Below are positions 1-8,229 of a stretch of 64,000 nt of DNA, piece after piece. A program made the translations under genes and the position numbers. Every line of letters starts with the position of its first letter. Positions within the stretch are counted from its first letter, which is position 1. A model generated the notes under the pieces. It was given only the letters and a program-made list of their open reading frames with translations. It ran no database searches and was not told the DNA's origin. This DNA is from Pricia antarctica (GTDB lineage: Bacteria > Bacteroidota > Bacteroidia > Flavobacteriales > Flavobacteriaceae), in contig NZ_FNAO01000001.1 of assembly GCF_900101815.1 (NCBI RefSeq), forward strand, positions 1 to 64,000, given 5' to 3'.

Positions 1-84
1 ATAGTTCTTTTTGCCTTGCATACCTTGAATTTACGGATTTCCGCGCATTGGTGAAAGCAAAAATTGATGTTTATCGGAGTTGTG

Positions 85-113
85 CAACAGCCACGTTCGT
101 TTTATGGGACACT
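85..113 (+). repeat. Palindromic site copy a (degenerate left arm)
   Basis: First of ten copies of a ~30-bp imperfect palindrome found only in the first 20.6 kb. The right half-site reads ACGTTCGTTTTATGGGACACT; the left arm has decayed. Consensus half-sites across copies are AGTCCCATAAAACG and CGTTTTACGGGACT. Confidence 0.5.
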
Positions 114-272
114 GGATATTAATCCTAGATTGTTAAATTGGTGTTGTTCATATTCCTGTGTATAGATGTCCGGTCAATACTCCTATGTTATGGTTTTAGG
201 TTAAAAATCAACCTTTCGGAGGTACCCTTCGGTCAAATATTATTGCAGTTTTCCCTAATTCTAATAAATAAA

Positions 273-356
273 ATGAAAAGGGGAACTACAATCTTGGTAT
301 TGGTAATGGCACTCGTTTTAGGAAGCATGTCATGTATGGCCAAGACGATAGGATGA
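273..356 (+). pseudogene. Lipoprotein signal-peptide fragment
   Basis: A 27-codon frame starting MKRGTTILVLVMALVLGS and ending shortly after a lipobox-like GSMSC. It has the form of a lipoprotein signal peptide (basic start, hydrophobic core, Cys) but stops about eight residues after it, so it is probably the 5' stub of a broken lipoprotein gene. It could also be a chance frame. The mature protein cannot be identified. Confidence 0.3.
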
Positions 357-753
357 TGGACGGGGCGTCCACGATGTACTCACAAGGAAAAACCACCACC
401 GATATTGCACCGAAGGTGTCCTAGGTGTTAAGAAGGCACCTTGGTAACGGTCTCTATGTTTGACAGCAGAGGGCCGCCCGAATATTGGATCAGCAAAATA
501 GCACAACAAGATAATACATCCCAAATCAGAACAGGGTAATGGCTGGACAGGAACCCTATTGCCCAAAGGGAAGGGTTTTGAAAAAAAGTACCGAGAGGCA
601 ATAGAAATTAGGCTTTGGATAGCAAAAAGCATCCTGACGGAGTCAAAAAATGCAGCAATCGTAAAGGCATCCACGCAGGTGCCACTTAAAACCACCAGCC
701 TGCCATACCAATCCCCATAGGAAACAACGTTGTCAAAGACCCGGTGTAGTTCA
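357..753. other. Gene-free stretch, decayed sequence
   Basis: No intact gene is supported. The first 70 bases on the + strand encode a short stretch (MYSQGKTTTDIAPKV) that faintly resembles the conserved MYAKGMTTRDI segment of IS256-family transposases, then a stop. The long minus-strand frame across 330-812 has atypical composition and runs into the intron's 3' end, so it is not called. The stretch holds the 3' exon flank of the group II intron. Confidence 0.3.
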
Positions 754-754
754 A

Positions 755-836
755 TCGAGTAGACGGGTCCGCCCCTAGTTAGGAACGGACTGCGCCTCTC
801 ACAGCCGTACATACGGGTCTCGTATACGGCGGTTCG
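755..836 (-). ncRNA. Group II intron domains V and VI
   Basis: Read on the minus strand, 833 down to about 800 forms the compact domain V hairpin with the AGAC-type terminal loop region, followed by GTGAGAGG and a domain VI stem (GTCCG...CGGAC) containing the CCTAACTA branch-point region. This is the catalytic core of the intron RNA and lies immediately after the reverse transcriptase stop codon. Confidence 0.75.
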
Positions 837-841
837 TCATT

Positions 842-2113
842 TCAGAACTTTACACGGAAGTAATACGCTAGCAAACTTTCATAACCTCTTTTTCTTAGGC
901 ATTTTTTGGTAATAGTAGTCCCGAGAATAGGGCTTTGGGCTACTGCCCATCCTCCCATTCTTGTCCTACTCCAAGCAAAGGCCTGTCCCTGTTTTATTCC
1001 TAATCTAATGAGGTTCTTGCGTTTGCGCTCTGGTTTCTTCCAGTCATGCCATATACAGTAGCGAAGTCGGTTTCGTAGCCATTCATCCATCTTTTTAAGT
1101 TTGGTCTGTATATTTCCTAAACGAAAATTATTCAACCACCCTTTATAGATGAGTTTTAAGCGTCGTAGTCGTTCCGCTAATGATAATGGCAGCGTTTTCT
1201 TGGTAGCGAACTTGAGCTTGCGTTTAAGTGCTTGCCAAGCTGTTTTACTTACTGTTAACTGGTACTTGCCTTTTCCGCCTTTCTTATACATTGGCGTAAA
1301 CCTATAACCCAAAAGTGTAAATGTAGAAGGTCTTCGGATACCGCTCTTGGCTCGGTTTATAGGCAAATCTAGCTTCTCTTTTAGAAAAAAATAAACCTCG
1401 TTCCCTATCTCTCGTGCTGCCGCTTTTGATTTGGTATAAATACTAAAATCATCGGCGTAACATATAAACTTGAACCCTCTCGCTTTTAGGTATTTGTCCA
1501 ATTGGTCCAACACTATGTTCGACAGCAATGGACTTAATGGGCTGCCCTGTGGTAATCCTTTTCTACGCTTACACAGTCGTCCATTTTCTACAATGGGCGC
1601 TCGTAACCATTTGCGGATCAGCCACAAGGTGGTCGGGCATTTTACCTTGTTATAAATAAGTTGTAATAGTTTGTAATGCTGTACTTCATCAAAGAAACTC
1701 TTTAGGTCTATATCTACTATGTCATGGTAGCCATCATTGATGTACCCTTGACTTTTTAATAATGCCTGTTGCAGGTTCTTCTTAGGGCGAAAACCATAAC
1801 TCTCATCCTCAAAATCTAATTCAAAGTGAATCGCTAATTCTTGACTTACCGCCTGTTGAAGCCATCTGTCTACTACTGTAGGCACGCCCAGTAATCTGGT
1901 CTTGCCATTTGGCTTGGGTATCTCTACCCCTTTGATAGCTTGTGGTCGGTAGCTTTTTGAAATAATCTGATGAACCACTTCTGAGCGGTGGGCAGTTATA
2001 AATGCCTTTAGCTCTTTTGTAGCCATCCCGTCTATTCCTGCCGAACCTTTATTGCGAACTACCTTTTTACAGGCATCACTCAGGTTTCTAGCGGCTACTA
2101 CTTTTGCTATCAT
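842..2113 (-). CDS. ltrA: Group II intron reverse transcriptase/maturase
   Basis: A 423-residue intron-encoded protein that binds its own intron RNA, helps it splice and reverse-transcribes it during retrohoming. It has an N-terminal RT0-like region, the reverse transcriptase fingers and palm with the catalytic YADD near residue 219 (FICYADDFSIYTKS), the LPQGSPLSPLLSN motif, and a C-terminal maturase (domain X) segment around residues 300-380 (GWLNNFRLGNIQTKLKKMDEW). There is no HNH endonuclease domain at the C-terminus, so target-primed insertion would depend on nicked or replicating DNA. All catalytic motifs are present and no frameshift is seen. It lies inside the intron, with domain V starting just after the TGA. 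Confidence 0.93.
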   Translation of the reverse strand: MIAKVVAARNLSDACKKVVRNKGSAGIDGMATKELKAFITAHRSEVVHQIISKSYRPQAIKGVEIPKPNGKTRLLGVPTVVDRWLQQAVSQELAIHFELDFEDESYGFRPKKNLQQALLKSQGYINDGYHDIVDIDLKSFFDEVQHYKLLQLIYNKVKCPTTLWLIRKWLRAPIVENGRLCKRRKGLPQGSPLSPLLSNIVLDQLDKYLKARGFKFICYADDFSIYTKSKAAAREIGNEVYFFLKEKLDLPINRAKSGIRRPSTFTLLGYRFTPMYKKGGKGKYQLTVSKTAWQALKRKLKFATKKTLPLSLAERLRRLKLIYKGWLNNFRLGNIQTKLKKMDEWLRNRLRYCIWHDWKKPERKRKNLIRLGIKQGQAFAWSRTRMGGWAVAQSPILGTTITKKCLRKRGYESLLAYYFRVKF

Positions 2114-2550
2114 TCGTACTGTTCTTGTCCTTCTAAGTATAGGCTATCAGGTAAACTGATTCCTATACAAATCCAGACGTGATTTAACGTTTAGTCCTTC
2201 CTTACTTGTGAGACCTCTAGGCTAATGCCCTAGCTCATTTCCCGTAAGTACTATGACCTCTGCTGACTTCTCCATATAGTTACACGTAACTTTGGAGACC
2301 TCCCCAGGTAAGTACATCTTCTTTCCTCTAATTACTGCCTGATCTACTATTTTGGTAGTCTCCAATTGCTTGGAGTCTTGGGCGTTACAATGATGTGTTT
2401 GCTTACCCTACCGCATAGCCTCGTGTCAGATTCCTGTTCGTCAGTACCAGAGTTTGTAGGCTCGCTTCCTTCAGTCCTATCCTCACGGATAACAACCTTG
2501 CGACTTACTAATGGTTCAAGGCACTACCCCTGCCCATAAGGGACTCGCAC

Positions 2551-2882
2551 CCTCTAGATTAATTTGATTATATTAATATAACCAAAAAGGTGCCCATGCT
2601 GGGCACACACACCTCATTCATGCTCGGTCGTACCGACCGCACGAATGCTCAGTTATTGCCAATAGTATCCTTTTAGGATAATCACGAGGCGAAAACCTAT
2701 CTTTAAATAATCAGATTTTTGTCGGTACAGTACTTTCTTCAGGTTTCCTTTTGTGGTCTTAGGAGATGATTCCAAAAGATGAATTTCCGCTGCTCATTCT
2801 AGCAGATTCGGATATGATTTGGAATTTTTCTGTTCCTGCCGTTAAATCATTCCCAACAACAGGATTAGGTAATTTTAAATTT
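2551..2882. other. Gene-free stretch with hairpins next to intron 5' end
   Basis: No convincing gene. Two strong hairpins lie side by side: 2590-2606 (GTGCCCA/TGGGCAC, three-base loop) and 2615-2647 (CATTC.TGC..GGTCG paired with CGACCGCA.GAATG). They sit 40-97 bases from the intron insertion point. A 55-codon + frame at 2766-2931 (MIPKDEFPLLILADSD...) has an AGGAG just ahead of it but overlaps the end of the DUF2141 gene, so it is not called as a gene. Confidence 0.5.
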
Positions 2883-3398
2883 TTAGTAGTTAAGATCTAT
2901 AGACATTTGCAGAACTCCCCCATCATATGAAAATTCAGCGTCAGAAAAAGAAGGAGCACTCAATGTGACCTCAGCACCACTGGAAAAACCATAACCTTCC
3001 TTCGGAATCCCAAAAATATTAGTGTCAAGTTCACCGTTGAAGTTTTCATCATGGATCACGGCAATGGCATATTTTCCCTGTAGAACATCTGAAAACTCAA
3101 AACTCGCATCTGTTCCACTTATTTGTGTTATCATGACCTTAGATGCGAATTTCAGGAATTTGCCCGGGAAACCTTCGTCGGATTCAAAAATCGCACAGGC
3201 GATAACCCCAGTATTGTTACTTATATTCTGAATTTTTACATTAACGGAGGGGCATTCTGTCTGAGCAAACCCATTTGACGGCAGCCATACTAAACTAAGA
3301 GCCAGCCAAAAAAGCAGCCGTGAAAATTTTCGGAAAATCCGGGGCATTTCAGAATGCCCGGTATTTTGGGGAAAAAACTTAAAAAGCAGATTATTCAT
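2883..3398 (-). CDS. Secreted DUF2141 family protein
   Basis: A 171-residue protein, probably about 154 residues if translation starts at the internal Met at 3347 (MPRIFRKFSRLLFWLALSLV), which gives a cleaner signal peptide ending at FAQT. The mature part is one DUF2141 domain: a beta-rich fold with the typical strings GVIACAIFESDEGFP, KYAIAVIHDENFNGELD and GIPKEGYGFS. The family is common in Bacteroidota, exported, and has no proven biochemical role. It stands alone between the intron and a broken transposase. The family call is firm; function is unknown. Confidence 0.85.
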   Translation of the reverse strand: MNNLLFKFFPQNTGHSEMPRIFRKFSRLLFWLALSLVWLPSNGFAQTECPSVNVKIQNISNNTGVIACAIFESDEGFPGKFLKFASKVMITQISGTDASFEFSDVLQGKYAIAVIHDENFNGELDTNIFGIPKEGYGFSSGAEVTLSAPSFSDAEFSYDGGVLQMSIDLNY

Positions 3399-3639
3399 TA
3401 TTTTACTGTGTTTTTTGTAGACACGCTAATTTAATCATTTTGGCGGTAAAATAAAAGACGTACTAAAGTTCAAATAAAGCATGTTCAATCTGAAGTGATT
3501 AAAATTTTTTTGGATCGAAAGAAAAGGTTACGGATATTTGTGTCGAAAAACGCAAATAACTAAAGAACAACTCTTTATGTACAGTGTACTCGACAAAGAT
3601 ATGATAGAAATGGAAATAGTGCCATTAATTCCAAGGGAC

Positions 3640-4132
3640 AAAGAGGTTTTGTGCCTACGGTCCGGTGGCCGAGATCATCAATGCAATCCTGTACAAGCTC
3701 AAAACCGGTGTGCAATGGAACCAGTTGCCGGTAAAAGCACCGTTTTCAGGAGTGGTGGCCCTTAGCTGATAATCGGTCTATTACCATTACAGAAAATGGT
3801 GTCTTTGTTGTGAATGGAAGGGTTGTTGGGTCAAATTCCTGAAAAGGCATAGTGGCGATCTGGACCTTTCAAGCGTAGACCTTGACGGTAGCCATATACC
3901 GGCGATAAGGGGCGGGGCCAATTTCGAATATCAGGGTAGTAAAAAACGCAGAGCGACCAATGCCCTCTACCTGACCGATAGGCAGCGGACTCCCTTGGCC
4001 ATGTCAGAACCCGTGGCGGACAGGGTGGAAACCCCAAAGCTCGGCGCGGCCTATTTTCTTATCAAGGCCAACTCGTTCCCGAAGATGCGCAAAGGGATCG
4101 CCGAGGCCATCGACACCGTTTTTTCGGGCTGA
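3640..4132 (+). pseudogene. IS5-type transposase, broken
   Basis: Conceptual translation across two frames gives segments typical of IS5/IS4-group DDE transposases: AEIINAILYKLKTGVQWNQLP (helix-turn-helix region), then YYHYRKWC..WKGCWVKFLKRH, DGSHIPAIRGG, EYQGSKKRRATNALYLTDRQ and PLAMSEPVAD. The frame is lost at about 3750-3785 by a deletion, and the end is another deletion: after SEPVAD the text jumps to KANSFPKMRKGIAEAI. Middle and C-terminal catalytic parts are missing, so it cannot transpose. Terminal repeats were not found. It marks past IS activity between the intron and the lipid genes. Confidence 0.75.
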
Positions 4133-4227
4133 AATCGTGGCCGTTGGTATTTGTGCCGCGCCGATCGTTGCCATTTAGCTTTCCTTTACGGTCTCCCCTA
4201 CGGGAACAACCTTCGGCCGTCCGCGGC

Positions 4228-5367
4228 CTATCCCGGGTTCCCTTGAACGGCCATTTTTGCCGTCCCCAGGCTCCTTAGCATCTTGATATGTTCCATGATG
4301 GCCGAAAGGAAGGTCCTATTGGTATGGTAGGGTATCCCGAACTCCTTTGCGGTCCTTTTGACTATGGGCGAGATCTTGCGGTAATGTACATGGCAGATAT
4401 TGGGGAACAGATGGTGCTCCACCTGATAGTTCAGACCCCCGATAAGCCAGGAAAACAACCTGCTGTCGGGGGAAAAATTGCTCGTGGTCGCCAACTGGTG
4501 CGCGGCCCAGTCGTTATCTATGGTCCCGTTTTTATCGGCAAGGGGATATTCCATCCCGGGCATGATATGGGCTATCTGGAAAACGCTGCTTATCAGCAGG
4601 CCGGTGACCAGGTGCATGGCGATGAAACCCGAAACGACGATCCAGGGGGCCATGGGCAGAACGATGATCGGTAAAATGAGCGAATACAGGTAATAGAGGG
4701 ATTTCCATGCGATCAGTTTCATCAGCGTATTCCTGAACTCTCCTTTTTTACCGAGAAAGCCCATTTTTTTATACCGGTAGAGCCTTACGAAATCCTTGGC
4801 CGTGACCCAGGCTATGGTCGACATACTATAGAAGAACCATACATAGAGGTACTGGAACCTATGGATCCTATATTTTTTGGCATGGGGCGAGAACCTCAGG
4901 AAAAAGGGCATATTGATATCGTCATCGGCCTCCTGTACATTGGGATAGGTGTGGTGCAGTACATTGTGCTGGATCCTCCAGACGGCCGCGTTCGCCCCTA
5001 TGAGGTTCATCGTATAGCCCAAATACCTGTTCACTGTCCTGTTCCTGGAATAGGAGCCGTGTATGGCATCGTGCATGATGCCCATTCCTATCCCGGCCAT
5101 CCCCAGGCCGCTTATGATATAGAGCATGAACACGGGCCAGATCTGTGCGATAAGCCCTGTGTTCAAAATTATAAGGGGGGCCAGAAAAAGAAAGAGCATC
5201 AGGACGGTCTTCCAGCGCATGCTATTATTGGCATGCCGGTCGGTACCGCTGTCCTTGAAATGCCGTTTTATCCTTTTTCTCAACGTCCTTGAGAAGTCGG
5301 ACGGTCCTTTGTTCGAAAATGTGGGTTTGCCCATAATATAAGTTTCCGGATTTCTAACGGTTTCCAT
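4228..5367 (-). CDS. Membrane fatty acid (acyl-lipid) desaturase
   Basis: A 379-residue integral membrane di-iron desaturase that introduces a double bond into acyl chains of membrane lipids. Three histidine boxes are visible: HDAIH near residue 97, HNVLHH near 134, and QVEHH near 316. A Gln as the first residue of the third box is typical of front-end (delta-5/delta-6-like) desaturases. Several hydrophobic segments flank the boxes (about 55-100, 200-245). Met12 (5334) is a possible alternative start. The start overlaps the end of a sigma-factor fragment by 14 bp, so they could be co-transcribed. Together with the methyltransferase at 5857 it forms a lipid-modifying group. Substrate is inferred from the family only. 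Confidence 0.9.
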   Translation of the reverse strand: METVRNPETYIMGKPTFSNKGPSDFSRTLRKRIKRHFKDSGTDRHANNSMRWKTVLMLFLFLAPLIILNTGLIAQIWPVFMLYIISGLGMAGIGMGIMHDAIHGSYSRNRTVNRYLGYTMNLIGANAAVWRIQHNVLHHTYPNVQEADDDINMPFFLRFSPHAKKYRIHRFQYLYVWFFYSMSTIAWVTAKDFVRLYRYKKMGFLGKKGEFRNTLMKLIAWKSLYYLYSLILPIIVLPMAPWIVVSGFIAMHLVTGLLISSVFQIAHIMPGMEYPLADKNGTIDNDWAAHQLATTSNFSPDSRLFSWLIGGLNYQVEHHLFPNICHVHYRKISPIVKRTAKEFGIPYHTNRTFLSAIMEHIKMLRSLGTAKMAVQGNPG

Positions 5368-5605
5368 CTACGGCCTTTGCGGCCCTACCGGAACTTTCCC
5401 GTTCTAAGAAACCCCGCAATTTTAAAATGCCGCTTCTTTTTCGTGTCTTTACGGTGCCCAACGGAATATTCAATCGGTCGGAAATTTCCCTTTGGGAATA
5501 TCCCTTTAAATAGAACAGAATAATGACAACAATGGTATTGTAAGTATAATTCAATGCCTCTACCAAATTAAATGTGATCGATTGTTCAAATTCACCCTTC
5601 CCCAT
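5354..5605 (-). pseudogene. ECF sigma factor region 4 fragment
   Basis: An 83-codon frame whose residues 15-65 match sigma-70 region 4 (LFYLKGYSQREISDRLNIPLGTVKTR split here as LFYLKGYSQREIS and NIPLGTVKTRKR), the part that reads the -35 promoter element. Region 2, needed to bind core polymerase and melt the -10 element, is absent, and the sequence upstream on the same strand does not encode it. The normal ECF length is about 170-190 residues, so this is most likely the 3' remnant of a truncated gene. Its tail overlaps the desaturase start. A functional stand-alone region-4 protein is possible but unlikely. Confidence 0.6.
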
Positions 5606-5658
5606 GATTTATTACTCTTATTAATTGATGCCATGCTGTGTCCTTGGTTCTTTCCGTC

Positions 5659-5775
5659 CTATATCGCTTTATTTTTTGAATTCTGCTTTGCAATTTTAGC
5701 TTCTTTTTTTTCCTTCCGGGTTTTTAAGGGTGCTGTTTTATCTGATTTTGCCTTTCCATCCTTTTCTCTCAACAT
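5659..5775 (-). CDS. Small lysine-rich ORF, hypothetical
   Basis: A 38-codon frame (MLREKDGKAKSDKTAPLKTR then KEKKEAKIAKQNSKNKAI) with about one third lysine and no hydrophobic segment. It lies in the gap between the methyltransferase and the sigma fragment, on their strand. The composition resembles small basic proteins of this group, but there is no recognisable family and no strong ribosome binding site (Bacteroidota often lack one). It may be chance. Confidence 0.3.
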   Translation of the reverse strand: MLREKDGKAKSDKTAPLKTRKEKKEAKIAKQNSKNKAI

Positions 5776-5856
5776 ACTCTTTTATTTTTAAATTATCCAT
5801 TTTTGAACATTGTCAAAGGTTCAATTAAAAGCCTGTTTTATGGTAGGGGATCCACG

Positions 5857-6762
5857 CTATATTTTCTCAAATACCAATCTATAATGATCCATTATTTCTT
5901 TTTCAAAGCATATTTTGTTCGGACTAATCCTAAAAACGGCTACCTGATGTCTAAATTCCTTATCCACAACGTATTTGGGAATTAATGACACATAAAGCCA
6001 GTACTTTTTCAGATTAAACTTCCTGAATCGCTTTCGCCATTGGCGTATCGTCTCAATATAATCGAGTCTTCCGCTACTTTTGGAAATTAGTTTAAAGGTT
6101 GGTTGAGCATTTCTAATGACCATTTCTGGACCGTAAGGAAGCCAGGAACCTGGAAACTCTTTAACCATTAGTGCCATAACATGTGCGGCTGAACCTTTTT
6201 TGGCGTTGACATCCAAATCTTTATACTCGATCATATTCTTGCTAAAAGTCATGGTCTGCATATAAAATCTTCCGCCACTGGGTAACAAATTGCCTACGGT
6301 TTGAAAAAAATCCCGATATACCTTTTCCTGCTTTCCTTCTTTCCATTCTTCAACGGAACAGAAATGTTCCAGTCCGCCAATGCAGCTAATGGCATCAAAC
6401 GTTCCAAAATCTTCCGGTACTACATAGCGACAATCTTTCACAATGACGTTCATCCCATTTTTTTGACAAGCTTCAGCTTGCCCCTCCGACAAGGTCAGGC
6501 CCATACAGATTGCACCCCTTTCTTGAGAAGCGTATTTAATAAAAGGTCCCCAACCACAGGCCATATCCAACACTTTACTTCCATTTTTAATATGAAGACT
6601 GTCCGCTATAAATCTATGTTTTTCTTTTTGGGCTTCCTCCAGCGAAAGGGAAAAATTACCGTCATATCTGGCTCCGCTGTAATCCCCTGTTTCCCCCATA
6701 CTTAATCTGAATATATGGTCTATGGTGGTATATGTAAAATCTAAATCCTTTTTATCGGCCAT
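5857..6762 (-). CDS. Cyclopropane-fatty-acid-synthase-like SAM methyltransferase
   Basis: A 301-residue class I methyltransferase of the CFA synthase / mycolic acid methyltransferase group. The SAM-binding motif is KVLDMACGWGPF around residue 63, followed by GLTLSEGQAEAC, the typical (V/L)TLS motif of this group that contacts SAM, and DAISCIGGLEHFC, which replaces the usual D-x-IVSIGMFEHV. Members methylate or cyclopropanate double bonds of unsaturated acyl chains, which fits the desaturase next door: one enzyme makes the double bond, the other modifies it. The product could be cyclopropane, branched or other methylated acyl chains; the sequence does not decide. Confidence 0.8.
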   Translation of the reverse strand: MADKKDLDFTYTTIDHIFRLSMGETGDYSGARYDGNFSLSLEEAQKEKHRFIADSLHIKNGSKVLDMACGWGPFIKYASQERGAICMGLTLSEGQAEACQKNGMNVIVKDCRYVVPEDFGTFDAISCIGGLEHFCSVEEWKEGKQEKVYRDFFQTVGNLLPSGGRFYMQTMTFSKNMIEYKDLDVNAKKGSAAHVMALMVKEFPGSWLPYGPEMVIRNAQPTFKLISKSSGRLDYIETIRQWRKRFRKFNLKKYWLYVSLIPKYVVDKEFRHQVAVFRISPNKICFEKEIMDHYRLVFEKI

Positions 6763-7148
6763 TGTTTTAATTTTAAGTTTGACTGCCCATTTTCTTCTAA
6801 ACCCCTTTTGAGGTGTTTTTTCCTGGGTAAGATGCTGTTTTGAAATATATCGACTATTTTTTCCTGCCCGTCCGACAGCTGGATACGCTTCTTTTCCCTA
6901 GATGGTAGTTTATAGTAAAATACCAAGTTTTACATGGAGACCAATGACGTATTCTACGTATAATTTCCATTGGAAATGCGAAGTGGTTGTAAATAAGTGT
7001 TGAATATCCCTCTCTCCCCTTTCGGCATTACATGGGTATGTGGTTTTTGGAAAGGTTTTTAATACAATCGAATTCCTATAAAGATAGTCAATATACAGCT
7101 TCCTTCAACCTCTATTTAATCTCTATTGGGTTTAATTCCCCTAGGCTT

Positions 7149-7191
7149 GCCTAGTATTTTAGAGAAAAGTTTGAAAACGGATGGTTTTCAT
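7149..7191. repeat. Dispersed repeat copy 1
   Basis: GCCTAGTAT followed, after a short insert, by GTTTGAAAACGGATGGTTT. The same words occur at 12598-12632 with a shorter insert. The core GAAAAC-GGATG-GTTTTC is itself a small inverted repeat. Both copies lie in gene-free DNA of the accessory region. Confidence 0.6.
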
Positions 7192-7219
7192 CAATGAAAA
7201 AGACATGTTCCTCTGAATG

Positions 7220-7240
7220 CCTCGGGGGCTTGCCCCGAGG
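7220..7240. repeat. GC-rich hairpin
   Basis: CCTCGGGG and CCCCGAGG flank a short GCTTG loop. It stands 29 bases after repeat copy 1. There is no T-run directly after it on either strand, so a simple intrinsic terminator is not evident. It may be part of the same degenerate repeat element. Confidence 0.6.
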
Positions 7241-7338
7241 ATTATTTACTATTCTTGACAGTAGGTAAAATACTTGTTTTTAGTACTTTAACATACTATT
7301 TGGAAGCACTATATAAATCAAACCTACCTTTAGGCTAT

Positions 7339-7821
7339 CTACATTCCCGGCAATAGTGTATCGTCCGGAAGTTGTTCTTCCAACTCCTTCAATGTTTCCT
7401 CTTTTTGATCATTAAAACTGACCATCCATTTTATCCCAAATTTATCGGTAAAACTTCCGTAGTAGTCGCCCCAAAACTGTTCCTCCAAGTGCATCTCGAT
7501 ATCGCCGTCTTTTGAAAGCTCCCCGAACAGACGATCCGCCTCTTTTTTACTGGTAGGGCTGAGCATGATATGTATATTGTTTCCAGGCTCGAGGCCTTGG
7601 CCTGAGGACTCGATAACGTCCGAGGCCATTAAAATAGTGTCTTTCGCGATGGGCAGCGAAATGTGCATGGTACGGTCTTGATCTTCCCTGGAGAGATTCC
7701 CGCTATCGGGGCCGTCCTTCATTTTCATGTGTGACACAAATTCCCCGCCGAAAACCGACTTGTAAAAATGGAACGCTTCTTCGGCCTGGCCGTCGAAGTT
7801 TAAATACGGATGTACTTTCAT
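7339..7821 (-). CDS. VOC-superfamily (PhnB-like) protein
   Basis: A 160-residue protein of the vicinal oxygen chelate fold, PhnB/3-dmu-9_3-mt type. Recognised by the opening HPYLNFDGQAEEAFHFYKSVFGGE, here read as HPYLNFDGQAEEAF and FYKSVFGGEF, by ADRLFGELSKDG and by the terminal FWGDYYGSFTDKFGIKW. The family includes glyoxalase-like and antibiotic-resistance-like proteins; the PhnB-like branch often has no proven enzymatic activity. Length is normal for the branch. A broken SRPBCC-domain gene lies just upstream on the same strand, a frequent pairing of stress or housekeeping small proteins in this phylum. The family is clear, the substrate unknown. Confidence 0.85.
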   Translation of the reverse strand: MKVHPYLNFDGQAEEAFHFYKSVFGGEFVSHMKMKDGPDSGNLSREDQDRTMHISLPIAKDTILMASDVIESSGQGLEPGNNIHIMLSPTSKKEADRLFGELSKDGDIEMHLEEQFWGDYYGSFTDKFGIKWMVSFNDQKEETLKELEEQLPDDTLLPGM

Positions 7822-7882
7822 GATCTTTAAATTTTAGGCCTGACCGTTTTGTGCAGTCGGGTATTAGACGTTACAATTTAGC

Positions 7883-8140
7883 TTATTTTTCCGAAAGCCC
7901 CTTTACCTTTTGTAATGCTTTGGGAAAGGCCTTTTGAAAATCGTCTAGATACTCCTCGGCCACATCAATTTTAACGGTCAGTTCCGTTTTGCCTTCCGTT
8001 TTTCCAGCGTATAGTTTTCCATCGCTCCCGCCCATCGTTCTACCTTCTCGCTTGTAGTATCTTCTACACCATGTTCAATAAAGCCCAAAGGTTTAAAGGA
8101 CATAAAATTATAGGGGTCGCTGGTCTTTATTCTTGTCAAT
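7883..8140 (-). pseudogene. SRPBCC (AHSA1-like) domain fragment, frameshifted
   Basis: Minus-strand translation gives FMSFKPLGFIEHGVEDTTSE and KVERWAGAMENYTLE, then a shift of frame (near 7985-8000) to KTELTVKIDVAEEYLDDFQK and AFPKALQKVKGLSEK before TAA at 7883. This is the C-terminal half of an SRPBCC/AHSA1-type protein, where the order (W-x-GxxEN-Y-L ... KTxLTVxID ... FPKALxKVK) is characteristic. The N-terminal half is missing and the frame is broken, so it is not functional. It lies upstream of the VOC gene, on its strand. Confidence 0.7.
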
Positions 8141-8219
8141 TACAAAAGACGATGCGAAAATAAAAGAGTAGATGCGAATTCTACAAGAGTATATGCGAAA
8201 AGCAGCGCAAAGAACAGTT

Positions 8220-8229
8220 ATTAAGCTAT
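8220..8229. repeat. Target-site duplication, left copy
   Basis: ATTAAGCTAT, repeated exactly at 8509-8518 on the far side of the inverted-repeat element at 8230-8508. Confidence 0.7.

Larger units (their letters stand above)
754..2550 (-). mobile_element. Group II intron (about 1.8 kb, minus strand)
   Basis: The 5' end on the minus strand begins GTGCGAGTCCC at 2550, matching the GUGYG start of group II introns. About 440 nt of ribozyme domains I-IV precede the reverse transcriptase gene. A domain V hairpin (GCCGTATACG / CCGTATGTACGGC) and domain VI follow it, ending in CTACTCGAT at about 754. The RT/maturase gene is intact, so the element looks complete and possibly mobile. The 3' boundary is judged by similarity to known intron ends and may be off by one or two bases. 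The 5' exon flank on the minus strand is rich in hairpins (2590-2647). No interrupted gene can be recognised by joining the exons. Confidence 0.85.
6763..7338. other. Gene-free stretch with dispersed repeat and hairpin
   Basis: No gene is supported. A 61-codon minus frame overlapping the methyltransferase start (6741-6926) lacks any family features. The stretch contains copy 1 of a dispersed repeat (7149-7191) and a perfect GC-rich hairpin at 7220-7240 (CCTCGGGG/CCCCGAGG). Confidence 0.5.

Noticed and set aside
330-812. 160-codon minus-strand frame
   Set aside because: Runs across the intron 3' boundary, has no recognisable motif and an unusual composition; probably chance.
2766-2931. 55-codon + frame MIPKDEFPLL... 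with AGGAG ahead
   Set aside because: Overlaps the end of the DUF2141 gene and matches no family.
4288-5341. Several + frames opposite the desaturase
   Set aside because: Antisense shadows; the desaturase on the minus strand has all three His boxes.
6741-6926. 61-codon minus frame before the methyltransferase
   Set aside because: Overlaps its start and has no family features.
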